A DNA stretch of 64,000 nt from positions 890,001 through 954,000 of the forward strand of contig JANQAK010000001.1 of assembly GCA_024707075.1 (NCBI GenBank), read 5' to 3'. The notes beneath the pieces are model-generated. The model did no database searches, had not been told where the DNA came from, and saw nothing but the letters and a program-made list of their open reading frames with translations. The DNA is from Afipia sp. (GTDB taxonomy: Bacteria > Pseudomonadota > Alphaproteobacteria > Rhizobiales > Xanthobacteraceae). The translations under genes and the position numbers were made by a program. Shown in pieces: positions 43,280 to 53,078 of this stretch; the stretch's first letter is position 1, and the number at the start of each line of letters is the position of its first letter.

Positions 43280-45613
43280 TCACACCGCCTTGCTCGCCTT
43301 GGCGGCGCGGATCGCATCCCAGATCTTCACCGGCGTCAGCGGCGTTTGCAGCGACGTGATACCGAGTTCGCTCAGCGCGTCCATCACGCCGTTGACGACG
43401 CAGGGCGGGCCGCCGATCGCGCCGGATTCACCACAGCCTTTTGCGCCCAGCGGATTGGTGACGCACGGCGCGGAATCATCGAGCGTCACATTGATGGTCT
43501 GCGGCATGTCGCTGGCGCGCGGGATGCAATAGTCCTGATAGCTCGCCGTAAGCAATTGCCCTGACGAATCGTAGACCACGCCTTCATACAGCACCTGCCC
43601 AATGCCCTGCGCGACGCCGCCTTGAACCTGGCCCGTCACCAGCATCGGATTGATGGCGATGCCGACATCGTCCACCGTGGTGTAACGGACCACACGCGTC
43701 ACGCCGGTTTCCGGATCAATCTCGACTTCGCAGATATGCGTGCCGTTGGGCCAGGTCGGCCCGTCCACATCGCCCTGGCTGTCGACGGTGAGGCGCGCAT
43801 CCTTCTCATCCTTCGCCAGATCAAACAGGCTGACGCGGCGGTCGGTGCCAACCACCGTGAGAAAGCCGTCGCCATACTCGATGTCGCCGACCGAAGCCTC
43901 AAGCACATGGGAAGCCTTCTCGCGCGCTTTCTGGATCAGGTCGCCAGCCGACACCACGGCCGCGGTGCCGCCGACGAACAGCGAACGCGACCCGACGCTG
44001 CCGCCGCCGGTGGCCTTGTCGGTGTCGCCTTGAATGACATCAATGCGGTCAACCGGGATGCCGAGCGCGCCGGCCACCATCTGCGAGTAGCTGGTCTGAA
44101 GTCCCTGCCCCATCGCCTGCGTGCCTGATTGCAGCACCACGCGGCCTTCCGCCGTGGCGTGCAGCGTCACCTTCTCGGTGTGAACGCGGCCGCCGGTCCA
44201 TTCGATATAGCTGGTGAGGCCGCGGCCGTAGAGCAGACCCTTTTTCCTCGCGGCTTTCTTGCGCGCGGCAAAGCCGTCCCAGTCCGCCAGCTTCGAGGCG
44301 CGCTCCAGCATGTGGGCAAACGCGCCGCTGTCGTAAACCTGACCGACGGCGTTGGTGTAGGGAATCTGCGCAGGCTTGATGTAGTTGACCTTGCGGATCT
44401 GGCGCGGGTCCATCCCGATTTGGCGCGCCGCGGCATCCATCAGCCGCTCGACGATGAAGACCGCCTCGGGTCGCCCCGCGCCGCGATAAGGCCCGGTCGG
44501 CGCGGTGTGAGTCAGCACCGCCTTGATGTCGAAATGAATCAGCGGCAGATCATAGACGCCGGTCGCCACGAAAGGCCCGAGCACCAGCGGAATGATGACG
44601 CCCGCACCGGTGAGATAAGCGCCGACGCCGCCGAGCGAACGCACGCGGAAAGCAAGCACGCGGCCTTTCTCGTCGAGCGCGAATTCGCCGGTCGATGTCA
44701 GGTCGCGGCCATGGGAGCCGCCAACGAAATCATCGATGCGGTCCCCGCGCCAGCGCACCGTGCGCTTCAACTTGGTCGCGGCATAGGCCACGAGACCGTC
44801 TTCCGGATAGAGATTGACCTTGTGGCCGAAGCCGCCGCCGATGTCGCCGACCAGCACATGCACGCTGTCCTTCGGACGCTTGAGCACCGCGTCCGCGAGA
44901 ATGTCACGCGTCGCCGTCGGCGTCTGGCTCTGGACATGGAGCGTGAGGCGGCCGGTCTTCTTGTCGACCTCCGCCATGGTGCTGCGCGGCTCCATCGCAG
45001 ATGGCACCAGCCGCTGGCTGGTGAGGTCGAGCGAGACGACGTGTTTCGCCTTCGCGAATGCCGCTTCGGTCGCCGCCGCGTCGCCGTAACTCGTTGCCGC
45101 AGCGATGTTGTCCGGCGCATCGGGCCACACCACCGGCGCGCCGGGCGCCAGCGCGTCTACCGGACTGATGACAGCGGGCAGGATGTCATAGTCGATGGAA
45201 ATCGCTTCCGCGGCAGTCTGCGCATCGGCGCGTGACGAAGCCAGCACAGCGGCGACCGGCTCACCGGCAAAGCGAACAATATCGTGCGCCAGCAGCCGCC
45301 GTGGCGGCGCGGCCATCGGCGAGCCGTCGGGTCGTTTGAAGATCGGCAGGGTCGGAATCGTGCCGATATTGTCCGCGATCAGATCGGCACCCGTATAAAC
45401 AGCCGCAACGCCCGGCACAGCCAGCGCGTCGCTGGTATCGATGGCCGTGATTTTCGCATGGGCGTGCGGCGAGCGCAGCACATAGAGCCACAGCGCGCCG
45501 TCCTGCGGCTTGTCGTCGATGAAATGTCCCTGCCCAGTGAGAAGCCGCTGATCCTCGAGGCGCTTGACGGACTGACCCGCGCCAAAGCGCAGATTTGAGG
45601 GCAGGATGTTCAT
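43280..45613 (-). CDS. Xanthine-dehydrogenase-family molybdopterin-binding subunit, orphan
   Basis: A 777-residue large subunit starting at ATG 45613 with AAGGAATAT upstream. It begins with the fused a/b hammerhead (FGAGQSVKRLEDQRLLTGQG, SPHAHAKI). Molybdopterin motifs are GGGFGHK (259-265), YRGAGRPE (376-383), GQGLQTSYSQM and the active-site Glu in GCGESGAIGGPP. The family hydroxylates aldehydes, CO or N-heterocycles. The partner FAD and 2Fe-2S subunits are not adjacent, so the full enzyme must be completed from elsewhere. Active-site loop AYRCSFR of true CO dehydrogenase is absent. Confidence 0.9.
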   Translation of the reverse strand: MNILPSNLRFGAGQSVKRLEDQRLLTGQGHFIDDKPQDGALWLYVLRSPHAHAKITAIDTSDALAVPGVAAVYTGADLIADNIGTIPTLPIFKRPDGSPMAAPPRRLLAHDIVRFAGEPVAAVLASSRADAQTAAEAISIDYDILPAVISPVDALAPGAPVVWPDAPDNIAAATSYGDAAATEAAFAKAKHVVSLDLTSQRLVPSAMEPRSTMAEVDKKTGRLTLHVQSQTPTATRDILADAVLKRPKDSVHVLVGDIGGGFGHKVNLYPEDGLVAYAATKLKRTVRWRGDRIDDFVGGSHGRDLTSTGEFALDEKGRVLAFRVRSLGGVGAYLTGAGVIIPLVLGPFVATGVYDLPLIHFDIKAVLTHTAPTGPYRGAGRPEAVFIVERLMDAAARQIGMDPRQIRKVNYIKPAQIPYTNAVGQVYDSGAFAHMLERASKLADWDGFAARKKAARKKGLLYGRGLTSYIEWTGGRVHTEKVTLHATAEGRVVLQSGTQAMGQGLQTSYSQMVAGALGIPVDRIDVIQGDTDKATGGGSVGSRSLFVGGTAAVVSAGDLIQKAREKASHVLEASVGDIEYGDGFLTVVGTDRRVSLFDLAKDEKDARLTVDSQGDVDGPTWPNGTHICEVEIDPETGVTRVVRYTTVDDVGIAINPMLVTGQVQGGVAQGIGQVLYEGVVYDSSGQLLTASYQDYCIPRASDMPQTINVTLDDSAPCVTNPLGAKGCGESGAIGGPPCVVNGVMDALSELGITSLQTPLTPVKIWDAIRAAKASKAV

Positions 45614-45831
45614 CGATATTCCTTCAAACCAGATGTGACGCACGATGCCGCCGGTCAGGCGTCATCCCGGTCCGGATGCGGGTTCCGCATAGCACATCTC
45701 TCCACGCCGGGTTGAGTCCGTGGGATGGTTTCCGGCCATGCGCTGGAGACGGGCCTTATGGCGTCCGAAGGCCTGCCATGCCTTGACTATCATGCCTTGC
45801 ATGTCCGGCCGCCCTGACTAAGGTCTTGGCA

Positions 45832-47937
45832 ATGAACGAGATGCCCCGCCCCAAATCGATGGCCCGCCGGGTCGTCGCGACAGTATGTCCGCACGATTGC
45901 CCCTCGACCTGCGCGCTGGAAGTGGACGTGCTCGACGAACGCACCATTGGCCGGGTGCGCGGCGCGCGGGACAACGGCTACACTGCCGGCGTGATCTGCG
46001 CCAAGGTCGCACGCTACGCCGAGCGCATCCATCATCCGGATCGGCTGACGAAGCCCCTGATCCGCACCGGCGCCAAAGGCTCCGGCACCTTCGTGCCGAT
46101 TTCTTGGGACGACGCGCTCGATCTGGTCGCCGAAAAATTCCAAGAGGCCGAGGCGCGCTACGGCTCCGAATCCGTGTGGCCCTATCAGTATGCCGGCACC
46201 ATGGGCCTCGTGATGCGCGACGGCATCAACCGCCTGCGCCACGCCAAGAAATATTCCGGCTTTCATTCCACCATCTGCGTCAATCCGGCATGGACCGGAT
46301 TCGTCGCCGGCACCGGCAGGCTCGCCGGCCCCGATCCGCGCGAGATGGCAAAATCCGACTGCGTAGTGATCTGGGGCACCAACGCGGTGAGCACGCAGGT
46401 CAACGTCATGACCCACGCGACCCGCGCGCGCAAGGAACGCGGCGCGAAGATTGTCGCGGTCGACGTCTACATGAACGGCACCATGGAGCAGGCTGATCTG
46501 GCGGTGTTGCTGCGCCCCGGCACCGACGGCGCGCTCGCCTGCGCCGTGATGCATTGCCTGTTTCGCGACGGCAAGGCCGACCGGGATTTCCTCGCCCAAT
46601 ACACGGACGCGCCGCAGCAGCTTGAAGGCCATCTGCGTAGCCGCGATCCGGCATGGGCCTCGCCGATCACCGGCTGTCCGGTGGAGACCATCGAGGAATT
46701 CGCGCGGCTGGTGGGCGATACACCGCGCACCTATTTCCGGCTCGGCTACGGCTTCTCGCGTTCACGCAATGGTGCGGCCAACATGCACGCGGCAAGTTGC
46801 ATCGCGGCGGTGACCGGCGCTTGGCGTCATGAAGGCGGCGGCGCGTTTCACAACAACGGCGCGATCTATCACTGGGACCGTACGCTGATCGAAGGGCTCG
46901 ACGTCGCCGATCCGTCGGCGCGCGCGCTCGACCAGTCGCGCATCGGGGCGATTCTCTGCGGCGATGCTGACGCCCTGTTCAACGGACCGCCGGTGACGGC
47001 GATGCTGATCCAGAACACCAATCCGGTGTCGGTCGCGCCAGACCAGACCCGCGTCAAGCAGGGCTTCGCGCGCGACGACCTGTTCGTGTGCGTGCACGAG
47101 CAGTTCATGACCGAGACCGCGAAGGCCGCCGATCTCGTGCTGCCGGCCACCATGTTCATGGAGCATGACGACGTCTATCAGGGCGGCGGGCATCAATACA
47201 TTCTCGCCGGCCCGAAGCTGATCGAGCCGCTGGGCGAGTGCCGCTCCAACCATGACGTGATCGCGGCGCTTGCGAGGCGGCTGGGCGCCGAACATCGCGG
47301 CTTCGCAATGACGTCACGCGAAATCATCGACGAGACGCTGCAAAAATCCGGCTGGGGCACGCTGGAAAATCTGGAACGCGAGCGCTGGATCGACTGCCAG
47401 CCGGATTTCGACACCGCGCACTATACGAACGGCTTTGCGTGGCCCGACGGCAAATTCCGTTTCAAGCCAGACTGGCCGACGGTGCCATTCCGCAGCCCGG
47501 GACTTTCCGGACCGGTCGACGGCCTGCCGCAACTGCCCGACCACTGGACCGTGATCGAGGACATCGATGACGCCCATCAATTCCGTCTTGCGACTTCACC
47601 GGCGCGCAACTTCCTCAACTCGACCTTCAATGAGACGCCGACTTCGCTTGGCCGCGAGCAGCAGCCCACGGTGATGATCCATCCCGATGACGCGGCGGCG
47701 TTGTCGATTGCGGACGGCGGCAAGGTGGTCCTCGGCAATCCGCGCGGCGAGGTGCGGCTCCACGCCAAACTGTTCGACGGCGTGCGGCGCGGCGTGCTGA
47801 TCGCGGAATCGATCTGGCCGAACCACGCCTACGAGGACGGGCGCGGCATCAATACCCTGACCGGTGCCGACCCGGTGGCGCCCTATGGCGGCGCGGCGTT
47901 CCACGACAACCGCGTCTGGATCCGGCCCGCGAACTAG
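45832..47937 (+). CDS. Molybdopterin oxidoreductase of the bis-MGD (formate dehydrogenase/DMSO reductase) superfamily
   Basis: A 701-residue protein starting at ATG 45832, with AAGG upstream. A [4Fe-4S] site is formed by C19, C23, C27 and C56 (VCPHDCPSTCALEV, GVICAKV). C149 in SGFHSTICVNPAW is at the place of the Mo-ligating residue in related enzymes (thiosulfate/polysulfide reductase type). The C-terminal domain holds the second guanine-dinucleotide site (SPARNFLNSTFNETP, VMIHPDDAAAL). No Tat signal is seen, so it is probably cytoplasmic. No electron-transfer subunits are adjacent, so the substrate is unknown. It is divergent from the other molybdoenzyme gene. Confidence 0.88.
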   Translation: MNEMPRPKSMARRVVATVCPHDCPSTCALEVDVLDERTIGRVRGARDNGYTAGVICAKVARYAERIHHPDRLTKPLIRTGAKGSGTFVPISWDDALDLVAEKFQEAEARYGSESVWPYQYAGTMGLVMRDGINRLRHAKKYSGFHSTICVNPAWTGFVAGTGRLAGPDPREMAKSDCVVIWGTNAVSTQVNVMTHATRARKERGAKIVAVDVYMNGTMEQADLAVLLRPGTDGALACAVMHCLFRDGKADRDFLAQYTDAPQQLEGHLRSRDPAWASPITGCPVETIEEFARLVGDTPRTYFRLGYGFSRSRNGAANMHAASCIAAVTGAWRHEGGGAFHNNGAIYHWDRTLIEGLDVADPSARALDQSRIGAILCGDADALFNGPPVTAMLIQNTNPVSVAPDQTRVKQGFARDDLFVCVHEQFMTETAKAADLVLPATMFMEHDDVYQGGGHQYILAGPKLIEPLGECRSNHDVIAALARRLGAEHRGFAMTSREIIDETLQKSGWGTLENLERERWIDCQPDFDTAHYTNGFAWPDGKFRFKPDWPTVPFRSPGLSGPVDGLPQLPDHWTVIEDIDDAHQFRLATSPARNFLNSTFNETPTSLGREQQPTVMIHPDDAAALSIADGGKVVLGNPRGEVRLHAKLFDGVRRGVLIAESIWPNHAYEDGRGINTLTGADPVAPYGGAAFHDNRVWIRPAN

Positions 47938-47964
47938 AGCGGTGCCATAAGTTTTGACCGACAG

Positions 47965-48074
47965 CGTCATCCTGAGGTGCGAGCGCGTCTTCGCGCGAGC
48001 CTCGAAGGATGACGTGTCAAACACGCCGTCGCCCTTCGAGGCCTCCACTTCGCTACGGCACCTCAGGGTGATGG
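47965..48074. repeat. Dispersed palindromic repeat, family A1 copy 2
   Basis: CGTCATCCTGAGGTGCGAGC starts it, with GGCACCTCAGGGTGATGG at the end. It matches the copy at 1785-1890 over nearly its whole length. It lies between convergent genes. Confidence 0.8.
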
Positions 48075-48091
48075 CTTCGATTCGATTTCAA

Positions 48092-48868
48092 TCAACCAGT
48101 CCACGCCCGCACCAGCATGTAGACCGCCACGCAGATGATGACGCCGACGAAAATATCGTTGAGCAAGGTTCGCCGGCTCGCGAACAGATGCGCCGACCTG
48201 ACGCCGATCCATCCTCCGACGAGGCCACCGGCGATGAAAATGGCCGCAAGCGGCCAGTCGATGAGGCCGGAGAACGCATAGTTTCCGGCCGTCGTCAGCC
48301 CGAACGCCAGCACCGCCACCAGCGACGAACTCACCGCATAGACCAGCGGCATGTCGGTGGCGAAAACCAGCGCGGGAACGATCAGGAAGCCGCCGCCGAT
48401 CCCGAAGAAGCCGGAGAGCAAGCCGGTTGCAAGCCCAAGACCGGCCAGTTTCGGCGCATTCGCCCTGTTCAGTTGCACCGTGTGATCGCCGGCATATTCG
48501 CGGCGCGACCGCATCAGCGCGGCAATCACCAGCATCAGCAGTGCGAACAGCACGAGCAGGCGCTGTCCGTCCACCATCTTGCCCATCGTGGAGCCGATCA
48601 ATGCGCCGACAATTCCGGCTCCGGCGAGCACGAATGCACAGGCCCACTTCACCGTTCCGGCGCGCGCATGAATCGAAAGACCGAACGCCGCGCTCACTGC
48701 GACGCCGATCGAACTGGTCCCGATCGCAATATGCGGATTCGGCACGGCAACCAGATACACCATCAGCGGCACTGCGAGAACGGAGCCGCCGCCGCCGATC
48801 AGCCCAAGGGTAAAGCCAACCAGCGTCCCGGATGCCCCTCCGAGAAGACCCTGCGCCAACGACATCAT
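48092..48868 (-). CDS. Sulfite exporter TauE/SafE family protein
   Basis: A 258-residue membrane protein with about 8 spans, in two repeats. TauE/SafE signatures are VGFTLGLIGGGGSVLAVPLM and TGLLSGFFGIGGGFLIVPAL (two Gly-rich halves). The family exports sulfite or other small organosulfur anions. ATG 48868 has a modest GGGAAA upstream; the frame extends to a TTG at 48916. No sulfur-metabolism genes are adjacent. Confidence 0.9.
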   Translation of the reverse strand: MMSLAQGLLGGASGTLVGFTLGLIGGGGSVLAVPLMVYLVAVPNPHIAIGTSSIGVAVSAAFGLSIHARAGTVKWACAFVLAGAGIVGALIGSTMGKMVDGQRLLVLFALLMLVIAALMRSRREYAGDHTVQLNRANAPKLAGLGLATGLLSGFFGIGGGFLIVPALVFATDMPLVYAVSSSLVAVLAFGLTTAGNYAFSGLIDWPLAAIFIAGGLVGGWIGVRSAHLFASRRTLLNDIFVGVIICVAVYMLVRAWTG

Positions 48869-49058
48869 GTTTAAGTTTCCCGCCCTGCCGGCGGTTCGCT
48901 CCGCCGGGCTGTTCAATCGAGTTCAGGACAACATGACATGATTTCAGGCCGGGAACATCAGCAACCGTGCAATCCGACGACTTTCAACAGGTCCGCGCGG
49001 CGGGCTTGAGAGTTGGACTCGAAATGCAGTCCATGAAATCAGCGCGCCAGTCAGAGTT

Positions 49059-49148
49059 CGTCATGGCCGGGCTTTGTTCCGGGCATCCACGTCTTTTCTG
49101 TTGCTTCGGCCGAAGACGTGGATGCCCGGAACAAGTCCGAGCATGACG
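49059..49148. repeat. Large hairpin repeat (family E)
   Basis: CGTCATGGCCGGGCTTTGTT (start of left arm) and its near-perfect complement at the right (ending CGAGCATGACG), with about 36-base arms. The rest of the 48869-49230 gap shows nothing else. Confidence 0.75.
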
Positions 49149-49230
49149 GCGGATAGAACACGCTCAAGTCATCAAACGGACTCGTCACTGCTTTGATCAG
49201 GCTCTGTGATAACACGAGCCAGCGAGGCGT

Positions 49231-50751
49231 CTACGCCGACACGCGATTCTCCCAATAGGGATCGCGCAGCTTGCGTTTGAAGATCTTGCCGCTGGCTTCG
49301 CGCGGCAATTCGTCGAGGAACTGGATGTCCTTCGGCACCTTGAAGTTCGCCAGCCGCTTGCGCAGATAATCCTGTACCGCGTGCGGCGTCAGCGCCGCGC
49401 CCGTTTCCGATTCGATGCAGGCCATCAGCCGCTCGCCGAACTCCTCGTCCGGAATGCCGAACACCGCGCAGTCGCGCACGCCGTCCATGCCGATCAGCGT
49501 GTTCTCGATTTCGGCCGGATAGATGTTGACGCCGCCGGAAATCACCATGTCGCGCTTGCGGTCGCACAGGAACAGATAGCCGTCTTCATCGAGATAGCCG
49601 ACGTCGCCGACGCTGACCAGGCCGTCACGGCCGGCTTCCTCGCGCGCGCCTGCCTTGCGGTGATAGTCGAAATCCGCCATCGCGGTCTGCCGCATGTAGA
49701 TCTCGCCGATCTCGTTGACGCCGCGTGGCTCGCCATTGGGGCCGAAGATCTTCACGATGCCACCCTCGATAGCGCGGCCGACGGTGCCGGGCTTCGCCAG
49801 CGCCTCCTGCGACGAATGCCAGATCGGAATGCCGGTCTCGGTCGAGCCGAAATATTCGTTGATGACCGGCCCCCACCAGTCGATCATCGCCTGCTTCACC
49901 GGCACCGGACAGGGCGCGGCCCCATGCACGACGTCGCGCAGGAACGAGAGATCGTATTTCGTCTTCACCTCATCAGGCAGCCGCAGCAGGCGCACAAACA
50001 TGGTCGGCACCATATGCATGTGGGTGACCTTGTGCCGCTCGATCAATTGCAACAGGTCTTCCGGATCGAAACGCGGCTCCAGCACGATGGTGCAGCCGTG
50101 GCGGAACGCCAGGTTGCCATAGGAATTCGGCGCCGAGTGATACATCGGGCCATTCATGAGAATGACCTGATTCTCGTTCGGCTTCACGCCGTAGGTTATC
50201 GCGCCGACACGCTCGGCGGCGGCCATCTGTTCCGGCTGCATCGGATGACGGCGGACGCCTTTCGGCCGGCCTGTCGTGCCGGAGGTGTAGAACATCACGG
50301 AAGCCCGGCCCGACCCGGTCTGCGACGGCGCATGGCCATCGCGCCACAGGTCCCAGTTCGTCAGGCCGTCAGGCACGCGCGCGAGTTCGGGCGGCACGCC
50401 GAACGCAGCGGCGATTTCCGGCGGCGTGGTCACCACCAGCAGCGGCAGCCGCTTCGGCAGGCCATCTTTAATTTGCGGCAGGAGATCGGCGTGGCAGACC
50501 AGTGCATGCGCCCCGCTGTCGGCCAGAATGTAGGCGACTTCTTCCGCCTTCAGATGCCAGTTGATCGGCACCACCGGCGATCCCAGCATCGCCGCCGCGT
50601 ATGACGCCTCGAAGAATGCGAAATCGTTGCGCAGCATCAGGCCAACCGGCGCGCCGTCGCGAACGCCGAGCGTCTTGAAACCGTTCGCCGCCCGCGCGAT
50701 GCGCTGGTGAATGTCGGGATAGCCAATCCGGCGGTCGCCGCTGATGATCAT
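49231..50751 (-). CDS. Acyl-CoA synthetase (AMP-dependent)
   Basis: A 506-residue adenylate-forming ligase with the P-loop YTSGTTGRPKG (155-165), the YFGSTETG motif (about 300-308), YLDEDGYLFLCDRKRD (hinge Asp/Lys region) and the C-terminal catalytic Lys in PREASGKIFKRKLRD. It activates a carboxylic acid to its CoA thioester. Length is short of the 550 of long-chain FadD, so medium-chain or aromatic acids are possible. It is followed on its strand by nothing close; a substrate-binding protein gene lies upstream on the same strand. Confidence 0.92.
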   Translation of the reverse strand: MIISGDRRIGYPDIHQRIARAANGFKTLGVRDGAPVGLMLRNDFAFFEASYAAAMLGSPVVPINWHLKAEEVAYILADSGAHALVCHADLLPQIKDGLPKRLPLLVVTTPPEIAAAFGVPPELARVPDGLTNWDLWRDGHAPSQTGSGRASVMFYTSGTTGRPKGVRRHPMQPEQMAAAERVGAITYGVKPNENQVILMNGPMYHSAPNSYGNLAFRHGCTIVLEPRFDPEDLLQLIERHKVTHMHMVPTMFVRLLRLPDEVKTKYDLSFLRDVVHGAAPCPVPVKQAMIDWWGPVINEYFGSTETGIPIWHSSQEALAKPGTVGRAIEGGIVKIFGPNGEPRGVNEIGEIYMRQTAMADFDYHRKAGAREEAGRDGLVSVGDVGYLDEDGYLFLCDRKRDMVISGGVNIYPAEIENTLIGMDGVRDCAVFGIPDEEFGERLMACIESETGAALTPHAVQDYLRKRLANFKVPKDIQFLDELPREASGKIFKRKLRDPYWENRVSA

Positions 50752-50821
50752 GATCGTATTCCAGTTAAGGAGGGAATAGCCGTGCGCCGCCGGATCAGAC
50801 CCGGCGGCGCATCCTCACTGC

Positions 50822-52006
50822 CTATTGATCGTCGAGAACCTTGCCGAAGCCGACCCAGCTTTTGCCGTCGAAGCGGCGCAGCAGCAGTTGCTGGAACGGC
50901 AGGTAGTCGTCAGGCCCCGTGGTCACCGTGATACCGGGCAACAACAGCGGCAACTGAACATCCTTGAGCGATGCAGCCTGACGCCGGATGTTCTCGCTGC
51001 TGAAATCGTCCTTGCATGCCCTCAGAACGGTCGCCAGCAACGTGGCGTAATGATAGCCGGCGGAATAGTTGGAGTTATTCAGGTCAGCACTGGGCATGTA
51101 CTGCTTCATGAACGCGAAGAACCCCTTCACGCCGGGATCGTCAGCCCACTGAACGTCGTTGACGTCCTTCTGGTTGCTGGACGAAATCATGCCGACGGCA
51201 TTCTCGAGACCGGCCGGCGCCAGGAATGAAATCGACGCCGACGACGTCGGCAGGAATGTCAGATCGGGCTTCCATCCCAGTTCGGCGATGCCCTTGATCA
51301 ACTGGGACGTAAATTTCCCCAACGTCACCCCGAACAGCACATTGGCACCCGAGGCTTTCAGGTTTGCGAGCTGGGAACTGATGGTCGGCGCGCTGGTTTC
51401 ATAGTTTGCCTCGGCCACGATCATCGTCGCCGCCTTGGCGCCGAGCGCGCGCTTGAAGCCGGCCACATAGTCCCGTCCGAAATCGTCGTTCTGCGACAAT
51501 ATCGCGATCCTGGCGTCAGGCTTGGTCTGGAGGATGTACTTGGCGTAGATCACACCCTCGGACTCGTAGGCCGCCATGCCCGGCATGGTGTAGGGAAAAT
51601 TCTTCGGATCGGCCCATTTGGTCGCGCCGCTCAGCACGAACAGTTGCGGGATTTTCTTGCCGTTGAGGTAACGATGCACGGCATTGTTGGTCGCCGTGCC
51701 AAGTGAGCCGAACAGCACGGTGACCTCGTCCTGCTCCACCAGTTTGCGGGTCTGCTCCACCGTTTTTGGCGGCGAATAGGCGTCGTCGATGCTGATGAAC
51801 TTCACCTTGCGCCCGTTGATCCCGCCTTCGGCGTTGATCTTCTCGAAATACGCTTCCTGAACCCGGCCGATGGCGCCGAAGCCCGACAGCGGGCCGCTGT
51901 AGGGCAGCGTTTGTCCGATGCGGATGTCGCCCTTGGTGTCAGCTTGCGCAACGCCGCAGGCGGCCAGCGTTAGCAATGCCATCGCACGCAATGATATGGC
52001 TCTCAT
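50822..52006 (-). CDS. Leu/Ile/Val-type ABC substrate-binding protein, orphan
   Basis: A 394-residue type-1 periplasmic binding protein. Signal peptide about 1-22 (LLTLAACGVAQA). IRIGQTLPYSGPLSGFGAIG, INAEGGINGRKVKFISIDDA, VEQTRKLVEQDEVTVLFGSL and GRDYVAGFKRALG are family motifs. It lies on the same strand as the acyl-CoA synthetase and nitronate monooxygenase genes with gaps of about 70 and 100 bases and no permease genes. Perhaps it delivers the acid that the synthetase activates. Confidence 0.9.
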   Translation of the reverse strand: MRAISLRAMALLTLAACGVAQADTKGDIRIGQTLPYSGPLSGFGAIGRVQEAYFEKINAEGGINGRKVKFISIDDAYSPPKTVEQTRKLVEQDEVTVLFGSLGTATNNAVHRYLNGKKIPQLFVLSGATKWADPKNFPYTMPGMAAYESEGVIYAKYILQTKPDARIAILSQNDDFGRDYVAGFKRALGAKAATMIVAEANYETSAPTISSQLANLKASGANVLFGVTLGKFTSQLIKGIAELGWKPDLTFLPTSSASISFLAPAGLENAVGMISSSNQKDVNDVQWADDPGVKGFFAFMKQYMPSADLNNSNYSAGYHYATLLATVLRACKDDFSSENIRRQAASLKDVQLPLLLPGITVTTGPDDYLPFQQLLLRRFDGKSWVGFGKVLDDQ

Positions 52007-52103
52007 GGTTTTCTCCCTTGGGTTTATTAATATGTCCGGGCGTTGCGCCTCTTGTTGAACACGACTGTCCCGAAACGGTATTCCGCTTTTCGGGATCGCG
52101 TTC

Positions 52104-53078
52104 CTACGCGCTTGCGCGCGTCAGGAAATCTCCTCTCGCCTCATCGAATTCGCGCTTCAGCCGCTCGACCAGTTCAGCGACCGGCGGCACGTCCTTGATC
52201 TGGCCGATGCCCTGCCCCGAACCCCAGATGTCGCGCCAGGCCTTGACCTTCATGTTGCCGCCGGACCCGAAGTTCATCTTCGATTTGTCGGCGACCGGAA
52301 GATTTTCCGGATCGAGACCGGCCGCGGCGATCGAGGGACCGAGATAGTTGCCGTGCACGCCGGTGAACAAGTTTGTGTAAACGGTGTCGTGCGCGGCGTA
52401 TTCGGTTAGCGCTGTCTTGTAGGCCGGCTCGGCATTGGCCTCGACGGTGGCGATGAAGCGCGTGCCCATGTAGGCCATGTCCGCGCCGAGCGCGAGCGCC
52501 GACGCGATGCCCCAGCCATCGGAGATCGCACCCGACAGCAGGATCGTACCCTTGAACCACTGCTTCACTTCGCGCACCAGCGCAAACGGCGACAGCGTTC
52601 CGGCGTGACCGCCGGCGCCGGCGCAGACCAGGATCAATCCATCGACGCCCTGCTCCACCGCCTTGCGCGCGTGCTTGACGTTGATGACGTCATGAAACAC
52701 CACGCCGCCATAGGAATGCGCCGCATCGACAATCTCCGACGGTGGGCGCAGCGATGTGATGATGATCGGCACCTTGTGCCGGGTACAGGTTTCCATGTCC
52801 TGCATCAGCCGATCGTTCGAGGCGTGGCAGATCTGGTTGACCGCGAAGGGTGCGACCTTCTTGTCCGGATTCTTCGCCTTGTACTCGCCGAGTTCGTCCT
52901 CGATCCGCGTCAGCCATTCGCCGAGTTTTGCGGCAGGCCGCGCATTCAGCGCCGGGAACGAGCCGACGATGCCGGCTTTGCATTGGGCAATCACAAGTTC
53001 AGGGCCTGATACGATAAAGAGCGGCGAGCCCAGAACGGGCAGTTCGAGTGTGCCGGTAAGCGAGGCTGGAAGCGGCAT
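52104..53078 (-). CDS. Nitronate monooxygenase (NMO/2-nitropropane dioxygenase family)
   Basis: A 324-residue FMN-dependent TIM-barrel enzyme. ATG 53078 has AGGAAC upstream. Motifs are FIVSGPELVIAQCKAGIVGS, CAGAGGHAG (flavin phosphate loop), ILLSGAISDGWGIASALALG, and AYMGTRFIATVEANAE. The family oxidises alkyl nitronates; some members reduce enones or act in lipid pathways. It faces a LysR-type gene, so it is probably the target of that regulator. Confidence 0.9.
   Translation of the reverse strand: MPLPASLTGTLELPVLGSPLFIVSGPELVIAQCKAGIVGSFPALNARPAAKLGEWLTRIEDELGEYKAKNPDKKVAPFAVNQICHASNDRLMQDMETCTRHKVPIIITSLRPPSEIVDAAHSYGGVVFHDVINVKHARKAVEQGVDGLILVCAGAGGHAGTLSPFALVREVKQWFKGTILLSGAISDGWGIASALALGADMAYMGTRFIATVEANAEPAYKTALTEYAAHDTVYTNLFTGVHGNYLGPSIAAAGLDPENLPVADKSKMNFGSGGNMKVKAWRDIWGSGQGIGQIKDVPPVAELVERLKREFDEARGDFLTRASA

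Noticed and set aside
43280-45613. Aerobic CO dehydrogenase large subunit (coxL)
   Set aside because: The CoxL active-site loop AYRCSFR is absent (here PYRGAGRPE), and the small and medium subunit genes are not adjacent.
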